Source: Tenodera sinensis (taxonomy: Eukaryota; Arthropoda; Insecta; Mantodea; Mantidae). Taken from it: a stretch of 64,000 nucleotides of DNA. The DNA lies in contig CM060964.1 in the NCBI GenBank assembly GCA_030765045.1, forward strand, positions 151,719,205-151,783,204, written 5' to 3'. The notes beneath the pieces are model-generated. The model searched no databases, had not been told where the DNA came from, and saw only the letters and a program-made list of their open reading frames with translations. The translations under genes and the position numbers were made by a program. Shown piece after piece: positions 42,904-52,224 of the stretch (position 1 is its first letter; each line of letters starts with the position of its first letter).

Positions 42904-44179
42904 TCAATCCGGATACGCCGTGCACTTCATGGAGCGACACAACTCCGAGCAGGGGCGGCCATCATGAATGTGGAAGCCCGCTGCCTTGGCTCGTGAAGGT
43001 AGGAACTGCGGTGGTTGTTGTTGTCGAGCTGGTGGTGTCTCCTTGGTGCGGCGAGTCTGTGTTGAGACTTCCCTGGTGATGGTCGGGTTGGCAGTCGGGA
43101 TCTCGTGCCGTCCAAGCGTCTGCTTAATTGGCTCGAGAGCCTCGGTGACGTTCCTCGAGATGGTGCCACTTGCTGCGGCGGAGATTGTGGCGAGCGATTC
43201 TTCAATCGCAGCCAGTCGGGCGCTTACATTCAGTAACTCCGCTTGGAGGTCCTGGATCGCATCCCGTAGCTCCTGGCTGACTGCGGGGACTGGTGGTACT
43301 GCCGGTGGTGGTGTAGTTCCTGGAGCTGGTTGACTGGTGCTGGTGATTTGTGGTGGTGGTCGTTGTTGTGTTGGTGTGCTGATGTGTTGTGAAGTTCGGC
43401 GCGGATGGAGAGGGCACTGTGCCTGGCCTGTATAATGGCCGAAGTCATTACAGGTGGCACATTACCGGCGGCGGTGTCTCAGGTCGTGACCCTTGCACTG
43501 CGCTGTCAATGCCCGGGCACCGCAATAGTGGCACCGCAGGCTAGCAGAGCAGGTCTCGGCCTGGTGGCCGAACTGGCAGTAGCGGCGGCATGGGACTAGG
43601 TGATCCGTTCTACTGGCCTCAATGCGCAGGCGTTGCCCTAACGAGGGCAGCCCCGCCGTCAAGGCAGCTTCCCGGTCGGCCTGGTCCACAAACTCTAGCC
43701 GAACCATCATGGTGGGGCCGCGATCCGTATGAATTCTCGTGGCCCTGACACTGGATTGCCACAGTTGCCTGGCGGCTGACAGCAGGTAGCGGCACGGAAA
43801 GTCCCGTGGAACTCCTCACACTACTGCACTATGCCGCCAGGAGGAAGCTGTGGGTGGCGATGGCGGCGTCGGCTTCGGCTGGCGGTGTCGGCGTCGGCGT
43901 CGGCTGGCGGTGCTGGGTTGGCGGCGGCGTGTGCGCTGGCTCTGCCGCGACTGCTCGTGGCGGAGACTCAGCCACGACTGGTGAGACTGGGCGGCTGGCT
44001 GAGAGCGGCTGTCGCTCTGACTTGGCGCGCTCTGGCGGTGAATCCGGCGAAGTTCTCCGCGGCGTGTCTGCTCGCGCCAAGACCGAAGTCTTTTGCGCGG
44101 GTTTTGTGCTGGTCTTCGCTTTCTTTTTCCCCATGTTGACGTTCTGTTGGAGCTGAAGATCAGGTCCGTCCTCCTGCAT
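42904..44179 (-). pseudogene. ORF1 (gag-like, three CCHC knuckles) of retroposon R4
   Basis: A start at 44179 or, better, 44134 (MGKKKAKTSTKPAQKTS) is followed by a Pro/Ala/Arg-rich N-terminus. After a frame change come RIEASRTDHLVPCRRYCQFG and then GHQAETC (43620-43580; first knuckle, C-x3-C-x4-H-x4-C), RCHYCGARALTAQC (second) and CATCNDFGHYTGQAQC (43458-43411; third, preceded by an in-frame TAA). The tail at 43280-42904 is a coiled coil (DLQAELLNVSARLAAIEESL) that ends CTAYPD at the stop. At least two frameshifts and one stop break it. Knuckle number and order resemble Jockey-type gag proteins. Confidence 0.7.
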
Positions 44180-44186
44180 CGTTTGC
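44173..44186. repeat. Target-site duplication, left copy, of R5
   Basis: CCTGCATCGTTTGC, repeated exactly at 44306-44319. Confidence 0.93.
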
Positions 44187-44305
44187 TTTTTTTTTTTTTG
44201 TGGTGGGGAAAAAGGCTACTTACGCCCTAACCGCATGCACGCATGCGAGTGTAAGACTCCTACCCGGGCTTCGAACCCGGGCAGCCTACTCACTAAAAAA
44301 CCCCA
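44187..44305 (-). mobile_element. Hairpin retroposon copy R5, 119 bp, with 14-bp target duplication
   Basis: The poly(A) is 13 T at 44187-44199; the body 44200-44305 is only the terminal hairpin (GTGGTGGGG to CCCCAC). Inside are the stem-loops CGCATGCACGCATGCG and CCCGGGCTTCGAACCCGGG. The 14-bp flanking duplication proves a separate retrotransposition event. It landed in the 5' end of the R4 ORF1. It may be a severely 5'-truncated copy or a very short SINE. Confidence 0.9.
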
Positions 44306-44319
44306 CCTGCATCGTTTGC
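44306..44319. repeat. Target-site duplication, right copy, of R5
   Basis: Exact match to 44173-44186. Confidence 0.93.
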
Positions 44320-44438
44320 AGTCTCCACAACAGTAACTACAGTGATTCTGGACCAAGTACTGACCCTCAAGAAAACACTGTGGTCGGTGACAAAGATAGC
44401 CTGAAACAGCAGGCAACCCAACCTCCTCCCACCTAACA

Positions 44439-45293
44439 TTGTATATATATGGGGAGCGGAACGCTAACGGTCCCAACTTTCTGATCGCAGGCCCGGATGA
44501 ACCAACGTTCACTCCGCACATGCCAAATCACGCGCCGGACGTCCTAGATATCGCCCTGCTAAATAACATACCGTTCAACACTGACTTTACGGGAGCTTAC
44601 ATCGGACCACCTGCCGGTCTTGATATCAATCAATGCTCCTATCGCGTTTAAACCAGCTACTTTAACACGCAACTATAACCAAGTACACTGGGAAACATTC
44701 AAAGATACGGTAGACTACTACCTGCCAGAGCTGCAAGTAACCTCCGCAGCAGAGCAGGACGTAGCTATAAACAAACTAGAAATGGCAATAAAGATAGCCA
44801 CCACGGCCTGCGTGTCCTTAAGGCAACAACAGGTTAGAAACGCTAGATTTCCACATGATATAAAGGTGCTACAGAAAGCACGAAACAAAGCCAGACGCAA
44901 ATGGCAGAAAACAAGAAATATAATACACCGAACTGAATACTACGAAGCCAGGGATTTAGCCAATGAACGCGCACGAACGTTCATCCAAAACCAATGGAAC
45001 GACACATTGGAAAACCTAAATCCCCAACAAAACACTATGGCGAATAGCCAAATGCCTAACCCAAACGCGCACAAGTATCCCCCCCTTCAACACAACAATA
45101 CTATAGCCGAAACACCCCAGGGAAAGGCTGAAGCTTTTGCGGTCACATTAGAAAATGTGTTCTCCCCCAACCCCGTAATCGGGCAAAACGACTTCACACG
45201 AGAATTAGAAGACGAAGCCGAAAATGTAGTCCAAACACAAACACATAACAAACTGCGAAAAACTAACCCAGGCGAAATGGGATGGATTATTAG
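44439..45293 (+). pseudogene. LINE C ORF2, endonuclease end and linker
   Basis: The frame gives ERNANGPNFLIAGPDEPTFT and HAPDVLDIALLNNIPF (the endonuclease C-terminal half, lacking the first strands), a frameshift near 44640, and then the linker with AIKIATTACVSLRQQQVR and ARNKARRKWQKTRN up to MGWII, where the transposon interrupts. The corresponding linker in LINE E (ARRKWQKTRHL) aligns well. Confidence 0.87.
45285..45293. repeat. 9-bp target duplication, left
   Basis: GATTATTAG, repeated at 47241-47249. Removing the insert and one copy restores the reading frame of LINE C (GWII then RHLPTRKAPGPD), so this is a true target duplication. Confidence 0.9.
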
Positions 45294-46633
45294 CGTGGCT
45301 CGCGCGAAATACAGGCTACGGTCCGATTGCGTCATCTTTGAAACAGCTGATCGAAGGGAACCGACCGAAGCCGAACGTGAATATGACTTCTCCGTTTGGA
45401 GGAACAGCGTAAGGAAGTGATATCCATTGAATTGTCACTCATTATTGAAAATAAAAACACGTAACAAAAATACCTGCACAATATTATAATACGTTACATA
45501 AATAATAAATCACATATCAATATAATAAAGATTAATTATCTATCTCAATAGTTGCTGTTATTATCATCAAAGTTTAAGCATGAGGCACGTGATTATTGCC
45601 AAACTTAATTCCACTAAATCTGAATATATACATGTAAATGGAAATATTCCATCCTCAATATTTTGATTTTTAATGGCCCATTGTGACTAACCGATATATT
45701 ATTATAACTAGTCAATCATATCAAAATAATGGTAATATTGATATGTTGCCTACCCCGGAGAAGCTGGAAGACTTATTTTTCAATAGCACTTGTATAAAGT
45801 AGTTACCAATGTATCCACTTACCTTACATAATATTTATTAATGATGGAATCTATAAATATTAATTTATTATCAGCGGGGCATATATAGTTTTCTCAGTTT
45901 CAGTTTTGTTTATTGAAAGTTTGGCCTGGTGCCGTTACAAAGGACCCGGCGTACAGGCTAAAATTAACATTAACTTACAATTGTAAATATTTACAAAGTT
46001 TACTGTTTTTGGGTTTAACAAAACCCATACGGTGGCCATACCAAGACGTTTTTGGGTGTGGATTTGTCCTTTAGATAGGCATCCCAGAAATTGAAGCAAA
46101 ATACTAATTAAACTCAGTCTATCAACATTTACCATGCTGGTTTGGCAAATTTGCACATAAATAGCAACTATCAACAATAGGTTAAGCTGTGATACCTGTG
46201 TGAATTTGTAAAAGTGGAGAAAGAGTTGAGATATGTTATAAAGTTAGGTTAGGGTTGCATATTATTATTGATGGCAGGTGTGGATGCTGCCTCTGATAAC
46301 ACAGGCTAAATTTTGATAACACAAGACTCTGTCATCCTGTTCATATAGGTACACATTAACCTAGGTGTCATTGCCTACATAGTTCCATCATGTGTGAGTA
46401 AAGACAGAGGACAAAATTTGACACAAGTATAATAGTTTTCCCTTTTTGATGTAGGTGGGAAAAATGTAAATGACCTAGCTACTGCCTGTTTTCTAAATTT
46501 ATTGATTAACTTGGTAAATGTTTTGTTAACATTCATTGCATTTAACTGTTGCCAGAATGGTTTAACAAAAACCAACCCATAACATCTTTAGTTCAACAGT
46601 TTTGGGTGTAGATTTGTCCTTTCAAAGTGTTTC

Positions 46634-46687
<54 letters not shown>

Positions 46688-47240
46688 TCCTAACTAGTTT
46701 TACATCGATACACACTACAACGTCGACCCATATTGTTCAGTTCGACATCTAAAACAAAAGTAGAATTACATACCTTTCAGTACCGGTATCACCATGTTAC
46801 AATATAGGTTATGGACTCTTGAATAACTTCACTGAAGAATTAACCATTTCTTAAATCACTTAAAATTACACACTATAAATGAAAATAATCATTTTAGTTT
46901 AATAGTTAAACTATAACAAGTAGAACTTACGAAAACCAGGCGAAAAACTGTTCAGTTGCTCAAAAGAAACCGTTAAAAATTGCAGCGAAGAACATATGTT
47001 ATAATTCTCGTACTACAACAAGAAAACTACTGAAAAACTAATTTTGATTAATTTACAATATTTACGAATAAACACAATCACTGAAACAACATATACCGCC
47101 ACTAATTCACTTTCAATTAAACAAAACTAGCACGTGTTGCCCCATAACATTCCACACTGGTAGCCATGTTTGTTAGCATACCCGGTTCCCGGCTATCAGC
47201 TGATCGGCCCGGGCCATAGCCTGAGATTCACGCAAGCCTC
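45294..47240. mobile_element. Terminal-inverted-repeat DNA transposon, 1,947 bp, no transposase
   Basis: The left end reads CGTGGCTCGCGCGAAATACA then GGCTACGG. The minus strand of the right end reads GAGGCTTGCGTGAATCTCAG then GCTATGG, an imperfect inverted repeat of about 28 bp. GATCAGCTGAT-like words follow in both. A 9-bp (or 8-bp) duplication flanks it, which suits Mutator-like or possibly P/hAT-type elements. The interior is AT-rich with an AT microsatellite and no transposase frame. It is non-autonomous. Confidence 0.82.
46636..46682. repeat. AT dinucleotide microsatellite
   Basis: About 23 TA units within the transposon. Confidence 0.95.
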
Positions 47241-48675
47241 GATTATTAGGCATCTGCCTACCAGAAAAGCGCCTGGGCCAGACAAAATACCAAATGTGGT
47301 ACTAAGGAATCTCCCGCACAGAGCCCTCAAGCTTTTAGCGGACATATTTAACTACACGTTACAGAATGGTAGGTTTCCTCCAAGTTGGAAAGAAGCCAAA
47401 ATACTTCTATTCCCTAAAGCAAACAAAAATCTGGCACTTCCAATAAATTACAGGCTAATTAGCTTACTAAACACCATAAGTAAAGTGCTAGAAAAAGTTA
47501 TACTCAAAAGAATCAACAAACACATACATAAACATAACATACTTATTCTCGAACAGTTCGGATTCCGAGCCCAACACTCTACCACACTACAACTACTGCG
47601 AATGACTGAGCAAATAACGAATGGCTATAACACGAATAAATCAACAGGCGCCCTTTATTTGGATATAGAACGCGCTTTTGATAAAGTCTGGCACGCGGGA
47701 CTAATTAAGAAACTAAAAGACTACGCCTTCCCCGATACGGCAATAGCTCTAATTAGGGATTACCTCACTGAGCGGCGTTTTCGCACTACGGTAGAGGAAG
47801 CAGTATCGAGCGTGAAGCAGATTAGAGCCGGTGTCCCACAAGGAAGTTTGTTGGGGCCGACACTATTCAACCTTTACATTAATGACATGCCCAACTTAAT
47901 AAGAACGGACAAATACATCTACGCAGATGATACTGCCCTAGTAACACAGTCCACCCAACCACGCATTATCCATCAACGGCTCCAAAATTCCTTGAATACG
48001 CTTGAGCCCTGGTTCTCCAAATGGAGTATAAAAGTAAACGCTCGAAAAACTCAAGCAATAATTTTCACCAAAAGAATCCTACATAGGAAGAATCAGCGTG
48101 TCCTCCAGCCGCTAATGTACCAAGGCGAAGGAATCGACTGGAATGACCAAGTGACCTACTTAGGTCTAGTTATGGACCAAGGCCTTACTTGGAGCAAGCA
48201 CATCTCCAAGATCAGAGCCAAGGCAAACGCTCAGCTAAATAGACTATACCCAATAATCAACATAAATAGCCAACTCAAAATAAACATGGGTCTTACTCTA
48301 TACAAAACACTCCTAAGACCAATAATAACGTACGCAGCACCGGTATGGGGATATGCTGCCAAAACACACGTAAACAAATTACAAACGCTCCAAAACAGAA
48401 TTATAAGAATAATAGCGAAACAACCGCCGGTAGCCTATCTCTTACACAAAGAGTTAAAACTGCACATCATCGAAGAATTTATAAAAAGCTTAAGCTTTAA
48501 CGTATACAAGCGTAAAGACAAAAACGGCAATGCCCTAATCCAGCGATTGGGCAACTACGAAACATTGCATAATAAACACAAAAGACCGCTGTCGTTATTC
48601 GACAGAACCTTCAGTCTGGGGGATCCCGAAATCGACATTCAAGAATATCTCGAAGCACTAATAAGACTTCCATAG
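47241..48675 (+). pseudogene. LINE C ORF2, reverse transcriptase to C-terminus
   Basis: A long open stretch runs from RHLPTRKAPGPDKIPNVVL through INYRLISLLNTISKVLEK, FGFRAQHSTTLQLL, LYLDIERAFDKVWHAGL (first Asp), GVPQGSLLGPTLFNLYINDM and IYADDTALVTQS (active site intact) to the thumb and TYLGLVMDQGLTWSKHI. The conserved end is RPLSLFDRTFSLGDPEIDIQ. It has no internal stop, so this half is intact; the gene is dead because of 5' truncation and the transposon. Confidence 0.92.
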
Positions 48676-49080
48676 AAGCAACATTATTACCCATGACTTG
48701 AGGCACGACTTGATGTTGGCAGTCTAGCAGTCCTTGCACCTAGTCAAGGCGGCCCAAGGGGGACGCAACCCCCCAGTGATATTGACACAAGCTAAGAAGT
48801 TCTGGACATGATTTACAAACAAAATTAGTATAAATATAAGCCCAAACAATTTGTGTAAAACTTAAGCACTAAAATAATAAGACGCAGCTATAGCGCAGAC
48901 AATACTAAAAACTCAAGTAGGAATACAATTGACTGACGCAACTATTTGCGATACTGATCACTAAACTATTTCTATATATTCTATATATACTGGTGTACAT
49001 TGAGTGACGCATACACATGCGCCCATTAATACAATTCAATAAGACGCCCTCCCCTATTGGAGGTCAGATTAAAAACAAAG

Positions 49081-49489
49081 AATACTGCTAAGTTTAAGTC
49101 TCTCAAAATTAATTCTGACTATGTCCTCATGTTTCAGGATGTAACACCGCGACGGCGTTTCCATCCGGAAACGAACCTTAATCCTTAACTAATCCCACAC
49201 CATGACTTCGCCAGGGCGTAGACAGGGCCTCGGTCATGTTTACGTCCGGCCACCCAATTTCACCCGGCGACGGCCACACGGCCAGCCAACACATATTCTC
49301 CTTTGAATCCGCAGGTGCGATTCGCGGTACTGCCGGATATCCTTCCTCGAATTCTCTCCGGTGGAGGTTTTCTTTTAGTGTGTAGTACCTTCGGGTGAAG
49401 CTCACAGTCCCCACTGTGCCTCCCAGTACAGTGGAATTCCATAAATGGATTTTTCCCTCCACTCGAAAAAAAAAAAAAAAAAAAAAAAA
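49081..49489 (+). mobile_element. Hairpin retroposon copy R6 (divergent, plus strand)
   Basis: Poly(A) at 49466-49489. Before it is the hairpin CGGTGGAGGTTTTCTTTTAG ... GGATTTTTCCCTCCACTCG, the same architecture as R1-R5 with the closing pair GGTGGAGG/CCTCCAC. Further upstream, GCAGGTGCGATTCGCGGTAC and TGCCGG matches the reverse complement of the GGTACCGC block of R1, R3 and R4. No ORF is seen. The 5' limit is unclear. Confidence 0.7.
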
Positions 49490-49599
49490 CTAACGGTCAT
49501 TTTTCATTCTGATGAAGGCCATAGGGTCTACAATGGCCGAAAGCTCAATGTTTTTAAACCTCACACGGCTGATCACCCGTGAAGCTCTAATAAATAACT
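49490..49599 (+). repeat. Double-palindrome module, copy 2
   Basis: Matches 25355-25470 in inverse orientation. CTGATGA is at 49509-49515, GGCCAT at 49517-49522, ATGGCC at 49533-49538 and GAAA at 49539-49542; CACGGCTGATCACCCGTG is near 49564-49581. It starts on the base after the R6 poly(A), just as copy 1 follows R1. Confidence 0.82.
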
Positions 49600-51551
49600 G
49601 CGATTTATCTTTAATTTGAGCCAAAGATCAAGTAATTTGCTTCATTACAATCGTAGGTGTGATTGATCGAAGGGTGAGTAGCGCACGATTTTTGGGACAG
49701 TTCAAAAATTAATATCTGCCAAAATAAATGTTTGTTATAAAACGAAGAAACACGGGTCAAATACATATATTTTGTTCCAAAACACCCAAAAAAACTCAAG
49801 AAAATCTGAGATATTAAGGTCAATTTTTACCATATTTTGTGCGATTTGACGTGGAATGACTATTGTTCGTGATGAATGTACCACCAAACTGATTTAATCA
49901 TCACTACCTTGCAAGCTGTTACTCTGCAGATTCCTTTTCCTGGTTTTATTTTCCCGGTTTGTGATATTGATGTTCCTCCTTATTGTTCCGTTGCAGGTGG
50001 TTACAATGTTCTCGCATCATAGTTGCCTCGCCATATTTATGGTAGGGCACTTTAATTATCGTCACCCTTTCTGGAGATCACTCGGGGAATGCACGATTAG
50101 GACCCTACTTGCTGCTCTTCAAGACCAACTAATCCATTGTTTGTGCTGCTATTCCCGGCGAACCCATATTTCTTTCTGACAAAACAGGAACATTTTCTCA
50201 TCTGGATCCAAGTCTTTGGTCTCTCAAACTTGGTAACCGTTTGATGTAGAACGCCATTGTTGCTACACACTCTAGTGTTCACTTCCCCTTAATGATAAGC
50301 TTAATTACTGTTAATGTGTGTTCCCCTGATATTTCTAAACAGTTGATGATTGAAGTATATTGGGAGGTCTACTGCCCTTTAGCCCAGTTATTTAATATGG
50401 AATATCCTAATGTTGATCGAATGATCGCTGCCGAACGCTGTATTTCCTGAACGACATCCCATCCAAGGTGTTTATCGGTTCCTCGGTAAACCGAGGAGTA
50501 CGGGATTGTTCATGCACGCAGTCGTACTCTACGGATATTCAAGTGTGATCTCACGTTGGAAAACTTCATCACTGACAAGCAGCTGCGACCTAAGGCTCGC
50601 CAGACTCTTCGCCACAATAAGAACTCGTAAGCGCGCTAGATGCGGAGCTTCAGGTATTCCACGCATTCGTTTGTGCTTTGGGGTAAACTTATGCGTAGCC
50701 GGTAAGGCCAAACTTTACGGTCGATCCACACTGTTGCACATATCCTACGCCGCACCTTCGGGGCCATCTCCTACCTTGTGCAGCATCACCCGGCATTTCT
50801 TGCTTATAAAGCCGCGGCGGATAATGGTACGCATGATTAACGGTAATCTCTTGGTAAATCGTAGAATCTCCACTTTCCTAACTTTCAGTTCTATTTCTTC
50901 CTCACTGTGCAGTGTTTATATGCTGTGCGCAGTGTTAAACTGATTAATTTGGTTTTTTATGATCAAATCTAGCCTTTAGCTTAAATCAAACGTCATTTTT
51001 GGACAAAAACTGTTTTTGTGCAAGATGTAGCAATCTTTAGTGACCCCTATTATTTCACCATATATTTCTCTGTGTACTCTGTGATATCATCTTTAACAGT
51101 TGGTTTTCTTACTCGCATAATTATTTTACTGCAGATGAAACATTTGGCTCTATCGTCACGACTTAAAAAAGAAAAGGAAAGAAAGAAAAGGTTCTCTGAT
51201 TTAAATAGACTTTCGGCATTCTTTGGAATAGGTTACTTCATTACTAGGTAGGCAGTTATATTTCACATTTCCATTACACTGATAATAAAACGTCTATCAA
51301 CACACGATTCTTCGTTCTACAGCGCGCGAGTGGAGCCGAACTTAACCGTGTCGTCACAATGCACGGTGCAAGGAACCTTTGCGCCTTGGATTGCACCAGA
51401 GGCGATTTTAAGCGTTGAGAGGTCTTGAGCTGGACTCTAGATGCAGATTTAAGAAAAAAAATGTCATATTAAACATTAACTTATATAATTCAAGAAAATA
51501 TAGTTAAATTGTTTGTGGAATGCAATAAAGAACAGGAATAAGACAAGTTAA
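49600..51551. other. Unassigned region
   Basis: Several short open frames (for example 50506-50943 plus and its shadow) carry no motif I recognise. No repeat ends are seen. Confidence 0.4.
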
Positions 51552-52224
51552 ATGAATGTTAGTGGGTGATTTCTAGAAAGGCACCTGCATACAAGAGAGT
51601 ATGCAGACAGAGTGCGGATTAGGTACTGATCTTGGCCGGAGACGAGACCAGGGACCTATTGTTAGTGGTGGTATTACGTGCTCATGCAGAAGGAGCGGTG
51701 TTGAGGTATCATGCTAATGAGAAAAACATAGGTACTTATCTGTGTCGTGAGGCTTCAACCGGAGAGGGAGTTGAACTTCATAGTGCTTCAGCTGGTCGCT
51801 GATGGTCCTAAAACATATAAGGTGGGGGGGGGGGGGTTGCACGTACATAGGGAGGATGGTTGGAACACAATGTGATTCATTCACGTTTATCTTGATAGTT
51901 CTTCAGCTGGTCGCTGATGGTCCTGAAACAAACTAAGAGAGGGGGGACGTCATATACATAGGGTTGGCTACACAGTAAAAATTTCTTCATATTTACAATA
52001 TCGTTAGCGCTTATCGTATATAAATATTTTCTTTCTTTTCTTTTTTTATTGTATTATTTTTTTATTTATTTAGTTGTTTGTTTTTATTGATACATATATG
52101 TCCTATGCTATTTTGCTAATTCGTGACCTTTTACTCTGCCTGATCGTCGTAGTGTTGGGGGGCGCACGAGGCCCCCCAGTCCGCCCAGGGAGGGGAATTC
52201 ATCTTTCCTGGGACTTATGGGCAT
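51552..52224 (-). other. LINE B1 3' untranslated region with repeated blocks
   Basis: CTTCAGCTGGTCGCTGATGG occurs at 51785 and 51902, each followed by TCCT(G/A)AAACA and a G-rich run, a partial tandem duplication of about 117 bp. The same pair occurs in B2 at about 57826 and 57934. The GC-rich palindromic block GGGGGGCGCACGAGGCCCCC lies at 52157. Confidence 0.8.

Larger units (their letters stand above)
42529..44186 (-). mobile_element. Gag-only retroposon R4 (longest copy of the hairpin retroposon)
   Basis: The T run 42529-42539 (poly(A)) is followed by a G run, the hairpin body GGCTACTTACGCCC...AAAAAACCCCACC (to about 42638), the shared 3' block (GCAGTACCGCAATAATGCAC at 42668, AGCCCCCTGGTAGC near 42782), and then the gag-like ORF1 (stop at 42904). 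Only about 365 bp separate the ORF1 stop from the poly(A), so there is no room for endonuclease or reverse transcriptase. I infer a non-autonomous gag-only element, or a deleted LINE. Confidence 0.7.
44432..49080 (+). mobile_element. LINE C: Jockey-type LINE, 5'-truncated, split by a DNA transposon
   Basis: This plus-strand element starts in the middle of the endonuclease (ERNANGPNF) and runs to the ORF2 stop at 48675 and a 3' untranslated region with a GC-rich block (GGGGGACGCAACCCCCCAG, 48755). It is interrupted from 45294 to 47240 by a terminal-inverted-repeat element. It is one of only two major elements in the right half on this strand. The 3' limit is approximate. Confidence 0.85.

Noticed and set aside
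43806..44156. Plus-strand Ala/Gly-rich ORFs
   Set aside because: They are shadows of the GC-rich minus-strand ORF1 of R4.
46240..46265. TTAGGTTAGGGTT as a telomeric repeat
   Set aside because: Only two imperfect units, inside a DNA transposon; no array of TTAGG or CCTAA exists in the window.
50506..50943. 145-codon plus-strand ORF
   Set aside because: No recognisable domain, an opposing frame is also open, and composition is Arg/Ser-rich as expected from chance.
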